Of a DNA stretch of 64,000 bases, positions 23,483-34,900 are shown in pieces (position 1 is the first letter of the stretch; every line of letters starts with the position of its first letter). This stretch comes from Heterotrichella gracilis. Taxonomy: Eukaryota > Sar > Xanthophyceae > Tribonematales > Xanthonemataceae. Made by a program: the position numbers and the translations under genes. The notes below the pieces were generated by a model. It was not told the origin of the DNA, searched no databases, and worked only from the letters and a program-made list of their open reading frames with translations. The DNA is taken from positions 1-64,000 of the forward strand of contig JAULBX010005776.1 of NCBI GenBank assembly GCA_032358255.1, written 5' to 3'.

Positions 23483-26400
23483 ATGGCACAGGCCGTGGGG
23501 AGTGTGGACTCCAGGGCAGCCTGGTTTGCTGGCAAGGCTGCTGTGGCACTGGACGTACCCTATGACCGGCTGTATGCACACTTGACGAACGGGACTGCCA
23601 AGGAGCACCTGGACCACTTCCTGCGAGGAGGTACGCACAGACAAAAGTCTGAGGGTTGCAAGCCTGCCAAGGTTCCAGCTGCAAGTGCCACTGGCTTGTG
23701 GCTCCTGCTTCGTTGCAACAGTGGCACTCACACTACATTCTGTCTGCAGATATCGAAACAGCGAAGTGTTTTCTGGTCTCTTGCCAGCAGCTTGACAGCC
23801 ACGGTGACGTGGTCCTCCCAAACACCGGGAGCACAGAACATGCTGGTGAAGAGTTTGGGGACCAAGGTGCTGAAAGCATAGGTGCTGGTGCCTCAGCAGC
23901 AGAACCCAGCAACTTGGCAGCCAATGGTGGGTTCTCTCAAAGACACCAGGACTCCCTGTCCAGCCTCATTACCTTTGCAAAACCCATATCAGAGCATCGA
24001 GTACAGGGCAATATTCAGGTACAACCAGCAGTGTCTCACGAGTTCCCTGCACTGCAGATGGCCCAAACGGCTTGTACACCAGTGTCGGGCAAGTGTGCGC
24101 CCCATCACCGGATCCAACCTATGCCTTTGTGCGTGGCGAGCTGGGTGCCCAGCTGACCACGGAGGATCTGGAGCACAGCGTTCAGTGCACATTGGCCGGG
24201 GGCAGCTCCCAGGTCCAGAGCCTCAACTGGGCAGTGACACAGGCAAGCTGCAGCACACTGTACCCTCTGCTGTACCCTCATACTCTGCAGAAAGCGTGTT
24301 TGTAAGCAAAGCCATTTCCAGAGTGTGATCAGCCTTGCTGTGGTCCCTTTTCAGCAGCTTGCTTTTCTTTGCTGTTTGCTTTCTATACAAAAGGGTGAAC
24401 ACTAGGGTTATCACTTGCTTTCTATACAAAAGGGTGAACACTAGGGTTATCGTTTGCTTTCTATGCAAAAGAGTAAACCCTAAGGTTTTTGTTTGTGCAG
24501 TGCTCCCAGCTGCTTGCGGATGTCTTCCTTCCATTGTTGGGTGGTGGGAGCAGCGGAAATGGTACCAGCGCAGCAAGTCTTAGACCCTCAACAGGCACAG
24601 AGCAACCAACCGCAGGCGCAGCCTTTTGTTCCAAGCTGAACAAATTCCTCCTCCATCTGCACCACTCGTCGCATCAGCTCAACATGATGGTTGAGTTGCC
24701 GCTGCCCACTGCCTTGAAAGAGCTGGCACAGAGCGATGCAGGCTGGCAGGATGACGAGCACGTGGCAATGGCTGAGAACTCTGTCCATGAATGGACAACA
24801 ATCATACAGAGCGCCTTGAACGTGTCGTCTGCAACATCACCGCAAGGTGCGCATATGAGTCATATAATGTGACCCATTCGGGTGCAGCATGATTGCGCAT
24901 ATGAATCACATAATGTGACCCATTTGCGGTGCAGAATCATCGCTCAATATCCTGGCCTTCTACAGGCCCTTTTCAGCAATGTGCCTGGAACGCTTGTGAC
25001 CTTTGCAAAACCTTGATCAGTTGAGGCAACCCTTGGTTTGGCACTCCAGGTGAAGGGCTGGGTGCAGAGGTGGACTTTTGGCGCTTGAGGTCATCAAAAC
25101 TCTGCAGCCTTTACGAGCAGCTTTGCTCACCAATGGTGCAGCAGATCCTTGACAATCTGGAGAAGAAAACCATGGATCAGGCACTCATGACTTCATTCAA
25201 GGTGAGCGCTAGGCAGTCCACATGCCGCAGCCCTGCTGTATACGCACACCTACACCAAGCAGATGTGCACCCACCGGCCTTGATGGTTGAACCCCCCTCG
25301 CCAATCCCATGATTTCCTCCCCGTTAATCCTTAGATTCGGGGGGAATTACTATTAATGTCATTTATTCATTATCTGACAATGTTTTTTTTGTGACTGGTA
25401 TAAATGTCCACTTGCTGTCCACTGGCTGGTATTCCAGAGATCATGATTCATGCATCGATTGTTTGTTTGAAGCTGACCAAGCCAATGGTTCGCTTGTGAT
25501 TGCATGGGTGGTGACGTGTGTGGGTGCACGCTGTGGCACAGATCCAACAAGCCAGCCTGGCAAAGCTTGCACTGGAGGCAAAGGACAATCTGAAGATCCT
25601 TGCATCCCTGGACCGCCATTTCCACAACATTGCAGAAGGGCCGCTGTCGGGCATACCTTCTTCAATCAACTCCTTGATGATGGCTCTGAAGATGGTGCGA
25701 TGCTGCAATTGAGTGTCCTTTGTCTGGCTTAGGTGCTATGCCCTTGTTACCCACGCCATGTTCCACTGGTTGCTGTCCGGCATGTCTGCGTTTTTCAAAA
25801 TTGCTAATTGTGGTGTGCTGCCGGGTGTGGGGGCGTTTTGTTTTCTTTCTCTCTTTTTTCTTTCTTACAATTGCTAGCCCCTGGTTGCATAGTAACCTCC
25901 TGCTAGACTGACAATTGAGCATCATATCTGTTATGTTCTCTCAGTAACAAAATTAACAGTCAAAAGCAATTCTGAAAGCAGACCCTGCTGTAGGTCTGGG
26001 TCATATCAAGGTACTACAGCAAGGATGTCCATATGGAAGGCTTGATGAAAAAGATTGCTGTCGAAGTTGCGCACCGAGTCGAAAACGCCCTGCAATTGAC
26101 GGTGCGACACATATAGTGGTCCAACATTTACTGGTTTGGTGGCAAAACAATTGCAGCTCCTTGGCAGCGGGATCACAACTGTAACTTGCCTTTGTGCAGG
26201 AGCTATGCAAGATGTCTGCAATCGAAGCAAAGGCAGCAATTACAGATGCCAGGCAAGCGCTGGAGAGCTGGCACTCAACGTACATGGAAGTAAGTAACCT
26301 GCAAAAAAAACATTATGTTCCTGAAGGGCTAAACAGTTACCCAAAGCCGAATTTTCAACTGCGCTGTCACTGATGCCACTTCAGAGAGAGGACATCTCTT

Positions 26401-29400
26401 TCTGGCCAGCAATTAATATAAATTATTAGTAGTGGCTTCACTGGCTTCATTCAACTTGCTGCCAGAATTATAAATGGTTGTTCATTGCCATATGCAGGTC
26501 AGGGAACAAATCGAGACGTCAAACAGGGGCGCACGCTGGGAGTTTTCCAAGCAGGTGCTGTTTGTACAGACCAACTACATGTGTGACATCTGCAACGACC
26601 TGCTTGGCATCATGGAGACATTGGATGCCTTCCAGCGCATCATGGGGGCAGAAGCCAAGTTCCTGATGGGTAAGCATGCCCAACTGCAATGCATGTCATT
26701 CTCAAAAACTCCTGGGGTGAGGACCCACCGATGATTGCGTGGGCATGCAACCTGTGGGGGGCACGTATGTAAATTGTATGCCAATCATGCAGATGCTGTT
26801 TTACTGCGCGCAAACTCGTTCAACTTGGCCATGAATGCGTGTGCAACCTTTGCGATTTTATATTTAGTATTTATTTATATAGTATTCAACCCTTGCGACT
26901 CTGCTCTTGCACAGGGGACAGTGATGAAGGCGCCATCGAGTCCTTCAAGCAGCAGGTCCGCAGCTTGGTTGACATCCTGCTGGATGCAGACTTCTCGCCC
27001 TTCAACCGAGCCCAGCAGCTGACGTGGCAGTCGCTGCAGAAGCGGTTCTTCCAGCAGGTGGACAGCATCAATAACAGCATCAAGGCACTGGTGGATTACA
27101 CGTTCCGGTAAGCGCCCAGCAAATGCATAGTATGGTGTCCCCATACACAGGCGTTCTAGCCCAAAGTGCGAAAATATATGGCCAAGACAATGCAAAGCCC
27201 CTGGTCCCCACAGCCAGTCCCCCGGTGCGTTGAAGATGGTTTTTATATCCAATGATTCTCTGTTGACTAGTTGAATAGCACAATTGTGGATTTGTAATCC
27301 GACACCCATTCTACAGGCAACAGAAGACCGCAGCAGGCGCTCTGCAGTTGTGGAAACACTTTTCCACCATGCAATTCTCCAACTTGATGCAAGCGCAGCT
27401 CCTGGAGAAGCTGGATGGCATCATCAAGCACCACCTGGTTGAAATCGACAGCATGCACGATGACTTCAAGACGTGGCAGGCTGCACCGCGGGGGTGGCAT
27501 GAGCCTGCGAGCTCTGGCAGCATTGCTTGGAGCCACACGCAGTTCCGCATTGTCAACAAAGTGTTGGGCAAGCTACAGGCGTGTGAGTCGCAAAACGGCG
27601 AGAAGGTGGTCAATGGGTCTCAGGTACGTACGCCATTTTTTTTGGCATTAATTACCATACCCCCTGTTAATCTGTTGGTTCAACTGTTGTCCACAAATGT
27701 TGTTCACAACTCCAAACGTTGTGCATGCACTTTGTACTTAGGTTTATGACGCTAAGTTTTACGCCTTGTTTGCCCTTTGCAGGTGGATGAAAAGTACCTG
27801 GGGTTTGCACGCTCAGTCATGAACTTTGAGAGCCAGCAGTTCTCAGCTTGGCTAGAAGGAGTGGAGCAGACCGCTAAGAACTGCATGAGCCTGCCGATCC
27901 TTGTGAGGGATGAGGGAGGTGAAATCTCCGTCAACATCCCCTACGCCCTACAACACATCATCGAGGAGACAAAGTACTTTGATCACATGGGCTTCCACGT
28001 GCCTGAGATGGCGCTGAACGTGACGCTGCAGCACCACAAGTTCATGGAGCTCTCGGAGATGCTCAGTGCCATGCTGGTGAAGCACAACCAGGTAAGATTG
28101 GCACCAGTGCCTCCAATTTCCGATGCCATTTTTAATGCAGTGCATGCACAGGTCGCAGCATCATAGTTATGCTGGCATGGCCCATCCATTCAAGCGTCTA
28201 TTGCCTGTGACATGAGAGACTTTTGCAATCAGAAAATGCTGTGTGAATGCGCTTCTTGATGCTGAAATTTGACGGTGCGGTGCGCGCACCCTGCAGGTGC
28301 TCATCCAATTGAACATTGTAGAACAGCAGATGTTCTCAAAGCAAATAAAGGCACTGGAGACAGCGCTGGAGCCCGGTTTCTCAGTTTTGAACTGGTGCTC
28401 CCTGTCCATTCAAGAGTTTGTTGCTTCTTGCAACAAGGTAAGCAGCAAAAGAGGTATTGCAGTTTGTCATTTGCCCCAACCATGGAATGCACGCAGTTCT
28501 TACTAATTTGCATCGATGCGGGCAGGCTGTTGCTGAGTTTCAGAACGTTCTGAGTCAAGTTCAGCAGCACAGCGGCATGATTGATGGAGTGGTGCAACGA
28601 ATCGCACAAGCTCAGCTTGTTCCCTCGTTGAAGAAGTTGCAGCCAGACGGCGATGAGGTCCTGGAGTTCCATGAATTTCTTGAGGCTGTAGAAAAGCACA
28701 AACAGGAGGTGATGATATGCTGGCAATGCAGTTCAATGCTCTGGCAATGCCTGTGCCTATGAACTTCACACATTTGGAATCTGAGTACCAGCATGCCTTT
28801 TACACTAATATATTCTGATCGGTGCCTAGTCTGGTTTTGTGCTTGAATGTTCTGCTGTGATCCTACATGTGCCGCATTGTTGCAGGTGGTGGATGACCTT
28901 GTGAAACAGTACAAGACCATCACATTCCTGCTAGGCAAAATCGAGGAAGTGGTATTCTGCACCAACACAGGAAAGTGCCCAGCAATGGTCCAGTACTATT
29001 CTTTCTGGGAGCGCTGTGTGTTCAACGCGCTGAACGCCATGGTTTTGAAAGCTCTGCAAGCCTTCCAGCACATCTTGGCGGCCAGCAGCGCCCCCAAGGG
29101 ATCAGCCGCAGCTCTCACCGCTGCAGTTGTCAAGCCCATGTTCAAGGCAAGTCTCTGTGAATAATTTATTATACACAAGTGTTTTGATAAGTTTGCAAGC
29201 CAATGTCACCATATTCAGCCATAACACTGCTATGAACTGCCTGCAACTGTCAGAAAAAGCTTTCTACTGCAAAGTACATGTGCTCTGACTACCATACTTG
29301 AACCTGTGCAGGTGACCATCTCATTCAACAACCCAGAGATCATCGCCCGCCCAGCGATCAACGACATCAACCGCCAAATGCAGCGCCTGCTGCGCAACAT

Positions 29401-31015
29401 CGTGGAATGCACCAAGCTGTTTGTGCGCTGGCTGGATGGGGCATGCACCGAGGCCCCTGGCCAGCACATCAACCCGGATGACGATGAGATGTTTGTGTTC
29501 TGCTTCTTTTGGGATGTGTCCCAGAACCCAGAGGTCATCAAGACCATGCTGGGCATCAACCACGTCACCCAAAAGGCTAGCAATGCTATACGCAAGTACG
29601 TCCCTTGGTCGTCACTGCATCTTGCAGCAATCATTGTACTGTATAACATAGCATGGTGGAAGCAATGAGGATTGCTCCACTTTCTCCTTCCTTTCCCAGT
29701 TGCATAAGGGTTTGATGATTACTATCCTGACCTATCCAACACAAAATGCTTCATTCTGTTCAACATTTTTACTTCTATTATTAACTTGGAATAAACGTAT
29801 CATAAATAAACAGAAATCGAGGAATATATAACCATTTCGATCCAGGTACATGGAGAGCTGGAGGAAGTACCAGCCCCTGTGGAAGTCCGACCGGAGCAGC
29901 GTGCTGGACAAGCTGCGCACCAAGTTCCTGGTGGCAGACGTTGTGGAGGAGAAGCTGTACAAGTTTGCGCACATAGCCGACGAGATCTACACGCAGACCA
30001 GGGACGTCAGCATCGACTTCATCCGGGTGGAGATCCAGCCGTTCGCTGCCTCCCTGCGCCAGGAGGCCCTGTACTGGGTGGATGCCATCGTGCGCTGCGT
30101 ACGGGACGTGGACAACGCCACCATCAAGGTACTGGTGCCAGCGTACCACACAGCACTTCCATTATCATTTATTGTGTCCCTGAAGTCCAGGCTGGAGAGA
30201 AGAGAGTCCTGTATACCACAACATACAATAATGGTGTCATTGTGTTTGTAACCACAGGTGTCATAACATCTCTCGTGTATGATCTAAACCGTAACTCCTA
30301 CACCCCAAACCCTGCCCTGCAGGGCCTGCAGCAGCGGATTCTGTCCCTGCGGGACGATGTGGACGAGGCGGTGCGCAGCGCCACCACTGCCGGCCAGGGA
30401 CCCGCGCCACCCAGGTGCATACCAGACCCGCTGCGCAACGAGCGGCTGCAGATTGAGCTGCAGCTGATGGACCTCCTGGAGCGGTCAAGGTAGGGCAGGA
30501 GGTCAAGACCAGGGCAGGGACATGTGGGTGCCATGCCATGCTCAGCAGGCCTCAACGGAATGGATTTTTCTATCTTTTATTTCCATTTCTGGGTGCATTC
30601 CTGGGTGCATTCTGGTATTCCAGTGGTCCCACACAACGCTGTTGAAAAAGGAATGGGAACGCAAAAAGGCTCTGCCAAGGGCACCATTTTGATTCAATGA
30701 AGGGCATTATGCTATCACTTTACCGTCCACAGACACTACTGCATGCGTACGCACGTGCCCAGGCAGGATACTCACTGCCTGTACTCTGCCTGGAAACGCA
30801 GGATGCGCAGCGCCTACAGCACCCTGCCAGATGCCGAGGCCGACTTCCTGATGTCGCTGGAGAGCTCCCTGCAGGTGCTCAAGGCAATTTCAGCAGAGCT
30901 TGCGCAGGCACAGGCCACGTGGCACGCAGCCAGCCACCAGCATCACCCTAGCCTAGGGCATGGGGCGCGCGTCGAGCCAGGGGCGCAGTTGGGCCAAGAA
31001 CTGCCAGCATGCTGA
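23483..31015 (+). CDS. tail-only dynein heavy chain (no linker, no motor)
   Basis: Nineteen exons: 23483-23630, 23750-23926, 24058-24242, 24501-24846, 25050-25201, 25542-25694, 25994-26101, 26200-26289, 26498-26669, 26915-27107, 27317-27623, 27783-28091, 28297-28437, 28526-28708, 28886-29146, 29312-29595, 29846-30128, 30323-30489, 30733-31015; all phases close, 1313 aa, TGA stop. The N-terminus (DSRAAWFAGK...) matches the first helices of dynein heavy chains. DHC_N1 tail motifs are clear: EVDFWRLRSSKL, a VWVISRYY segment, SGSIAWSHTQF, and KYMESWRKYQPLWKSD near the end of the tail. The protein stops where the linker would begin, so the six AAA+ modules, stalk and microtubule-binding domain are absent. 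The tail normally dimerises and binds intermediate and light chains. Two introns use GC donors (after 24242 and 29146). The conserved frame over 19 exons argues against a recent pseudogene. The start could lie further upstream. Confidence 0.85.
24379..24492 (+). repeat. three tandem 39-bp units in a dynein-tail intron
   Basis: Each unit starts TGCTTTCTATACAAAAGGGT or a close variant; the third is more diverged and ends near the acceptor at 24500. The units contain CTAGGGTTA or CCCTAAGG, a weak echo of the telomere motif. Confidence 0.8.
24847..24945 (+). repeat. tandem duplication of about 53 bp at a dynein-tail donor
   Basis: GCGCATATGA(G/A)TCA(T/C)ATAATG followed by TGACCCATT occurs twice, at about 24848 and 24895. 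It begins directly after the exon ending at 24846, so only intron sequence is duplicated. Confidence 0.75.
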
Positions 31016-31908
31016 AAAAGGGCCCTCTTGAGTCGCGCTTATCTGCTGGCAGCCCTGAGGCGAGACCTTGGTTTGGATTTGAACTCAAGTCAAGTCACTG
31101 TGGCATTGGATGAGGAATAATTTTGTAATGCCGGGACCAGGCTTGGTATCACTTGAGAACTAGGGTCCTGCTTTTAGTGGCCCACTGCCCATACTGGACC
31201 AGTGGAATCAAATACAGTATTTAAGTAACTTTATTGCCAATTGACGATGGCTGACGCAGTGCTTCATACAATGTAGCATACATGTTACAGTATTAATAAT
31301 ATGCAAAATGCAGGATGCTGGGCCCAGGGAGATACTGTAAAAAAGAAAGAATGGTAAGGACACGCAATGCGGAGCAATGCCACCCAGGAGACCCACATAT
31401 TGGCTGCAACTGCTTCATCCTTATAATACAACACAAATAGAACAACCCGGGCAGGGCTCCGGGAGCGGGAGCCACAGAGTGAGCGTACGATGCCACGGCA
31501 TTTTGTTTGTCAATGGCGCCGCGCTGCATCTGCTGTCAACTAGCAAGGGGCCCCTAGCAACATGTTGTGCCTAATCACCTATTTCAGTACCAGCCAGAAC
31601 TCCAAAAGCCCACCCCGTCTAAATATATCCTCTGAAAGCACGTAGCCTCTGAACCCATTAAGAAGTCCTGAATGATGCAGCCACATGCATCCGCCAAAGT
31701 GCCAGAGGCTCCTGCTTTGACCGCTGCCGCTGCCTCCTGCCATGGCATGCTCTCAACCATGGAGTGCAAACGCATACCCCCCTGTCCTTGCTGCCCGCTC
31801 GCACATCATTTCCCCCACCCCCCCACCAACTCCTGCCATCACCAGCTGCCCAACCCAACTCAACGTCACACTCCCCACATGAACACATACACAATCCCAG
31901 CTCCCCCT
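31016..31908. other. convergent 3' flanks of dynein-tail and isopropylmalate isomerase genes
   Basis: TGTAA at 31124-31128 (plus) is a candidate poly(A) signal for the dynein-tail gene, 109 bases after its stop. TTACA at 31285-31289 may serve the minus-strand gene. No linker or motor exon of dynein is found here, which supports a genuine end of that gene. Confidence 0.5.
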
Positions 31909-34900
31909 TCACATGAAATCCCGGGGATCCGCCACGGTCCCCGCCAGCGCCGAGGCGGCCGCCGTGTAGGGCGAGGCCAGGTAGATCTGGCCCTCCTTGT
32001 TGCCCATGCGTCCGGGGAAGTTCCTGTTGGTGGTAGACACGCACACCTCGGGCTCGTTCATGCGCGCGAAGGTGTCCCTGGGGCCGCCCAGGCACGCCGC
32101 GCAGGATGGCGCCGCGGGGGGCACGCAGCCCGCGGTCTCGAAGATCTGTGCGGCTGTGAGGCCGTTGCAGCCCGGCACAGGCAGGCTGTACACGTCCGCC
32201 CACACCTGGGAAAGGCAGGGATAAATATTAGTTTAGCGAGCCCATTTGGGTGGCGACGATGGCACAGAACTGTACACCCAATGCTTGCCCCAATACACAA
32301 GAGGGGATACCATTTGTTTAGGCGTGATTGACAGTTCAACACTGTACTTTTGACTTGATGAATAGAGACTTGATGAATAAGCATTTTCAGTGAACAGGCC
32401 AGGGACAAACATGTGAATAGGTCAGGGGGTATAAACTCTATCCGGGATGTTGAGAGCATGCCATGACAGAAACCCCGGGCGCTTTGGCGCGTGCATGTGG
32501 CTGCTAGCAAGGACCCAATTACTGTAGAGAGAATGCAGCTTGAAGGTGCACCACATCCAATGAGGACATGTAAGGTAGATCTATCACTCAAACTTCAAAA
32601 CTTCGCTCTGTTGTCACCCACCTGCTGCGTGGCGGGCACCAGGTACGTTGGCACCTTGACTGTTCCTCCGTTCATGTGGAACAGCTTGGCGGCGGACAGG
32701 AAGTCCTCAGTCTTGCCACCAGTGCAGGACCTGAGGGGAAGAGGGGGGCACTCTTGTGTGAGGGGGGTGCGCCCATGGTTCATGCGAGGGTGCAGAGGCT
32801 GTGGCAACGGTGGCGGTTCCCTATGCTAAATGGGGGATGAAACAAAACAATGGTTTATTTATCGGCACTTATTATGCAAAATAAAACAAAACAATAACAT
32901 AATGGGGTGGTATAATACGTAGTAAGTTGAAAAACAGACAATTGGTATATAATTGACTGATCAACATTGAAGTAACTGCCCACACATCTCCTCACCCGAT
33001 GTACACTCGGTCGATCTTCACGTCCCGGCACTCCCGTGCCAGCTTGCGGTTATCAGGCGAGTGGGGCGCAGCCACCACGGGCTCCAACTTGGACACATCG
33101 AATCGGTACTCCACCGCAAAGCTGGCGTCGTTGTCAGAGTAGACCGGCTCGAACGCCTCGCTGGTTCGTTGTTGCACGTAGTCAAAGGTGGTTTGGTCAG
33201 CGGGGCACACGCCTGGGGGGGGAGTGGGGGGGATTATTAGTGGGGGGTGGAGTTGGGGGATGGGGGGATGGGGGGATGGAACTGGCAAGGGATGGTGGGG
33301 AAGCAGATGGTGAGTGAAGCATGGAGATGGGGGATGGGGGGATGGAAGTGGCAAGGGATGGTGGGAATGCGGATGGTGGGGATGTGGTGCCTGTGCTCGG
33401 CAGCTTTATCGTGCCCTAAGCCTTCACCTTGCTCCCCACTAAACATAAGGTGAAACATACCCGACCCCAACCACACCCATGCATGCTGTCTGTCGCATGA
33501 CCCAACACGCAGTGGTTGTGTGAAGGTTATGGTAGGCAGGATTTAGGGTTTAGAGATTTTGCTTTGAGTTTCCCACCCACTGTTCTTCCCGCCCGCCTCC
33601 ACCACCATGTTGCACACCACGCAAAGGGCATGTCAGGGCAGAGTTTAAAGTTTAGGGTCTCCCCTTAGGGTTTCCGCTCACCCTTCTTCCCGCCCGCCTC
33701 CACCACCATGTTGCACACCACGCAAAGGGCATGTCAAGGCAGGGTTTAGGGTTTAGGGTCTCCCCTTAGGGTTTCAGCTCACCGTTCTTCCCGCCCGCCT
33801 CCACCACCATGTTGCACACCGTCATGCGCTCCTCCATGCTCATGGCAGAGATGGCGTCGCCAACAAACTCCATGGACTTGTAGGTGGCGCCTGCGCACGG
33901 GTGGGTAGGGTCAAGGGTTGCAAATGGCGCCTGCGCTCGCGTGTGAGGGGAGTGACAAGTGCGTGTTGCATGCGCTTATGCATGTGAATGTAAATGTGCA
34001 CCTATGCATGCATAAGCAAGCGTCTGGAGGTGCTTGCTTGCTTATGCATGCACCTCCAGACGAAAGTGCACCCAACGTGCCACCCACCGCCCAGATGGGG
34101 AACAATGGCATACGTCATCGGGTACAGATTGTCCGGGCTTGCAAAGAATACCCCGAGTCGCCGTCTAGCAACAGGGAGGGAAGTGACAATAACATCCTCC
34201 CAGAAAGACCATGTACCCTCCCACCCACCACCACCATGCCGGTTTGGGGTTCGATAATAAGGGTTTCACCTGCCACTGTGATCCCCCAATGGTGTGCAAA
34301 ACGAGTTTTAGGTTATAGGGTTTAGGGTTTCACCTGCCACCGTGATCTCCCCAATGATCTGCAGGATGAGGTCCTTAGCCAACAGGTAGTCTGGCATCTT
34401 GCCATCCAGCACAAAGCGCATGGTGGGGGGCACCTTGATCAACAGCTTGCCGGTACCCAGGATGAAGCCGGCATCGGTGTTGCCCACGCCGGTAGCAAAC
34501 TGGCCAAAGGCGCCGGCGTTGCAGGTGTGGGAGTCGGTGCCAAACAGCACCTCGCCTGTGGGGTTGGGGGGTGCGGGTGAGGTGGCGTGTGGTTGCGATG
34601 AGGGGTGGATGCATGGCGGGGGAACGTTGGTGAAGTGGTGGTATGGGGTGGGGAGGGGAGGAGCGTCTGGCGTGTGATTGTGAAGGGGGGGATGCATGGG
34701 GTGCATGGAGCATGGCGCAGTTGCGGGTGATTGTTAGGTGCGCGAGGCCGATGCCAGTGGTCATGCACCGCGCACTCATGCCCTTCACAGGCCGCCGCCA
34801 GGTGCCAGTGAACGCCCCCCACCTGGTTTACAGTGCCCCTCCTGCGCCAGCGCTATGTGACACTTAGGGTTTCGGGTTTAGGGTCGCGCATGCCCCGCAC

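Noticed and set aside
33741-33758. TTTAGGG arrays as evidence of a chromosome end
   Set aside because: They are short, intronic, occur in both orientations and are spread over the whole window between intact genes, so they are interstitial.
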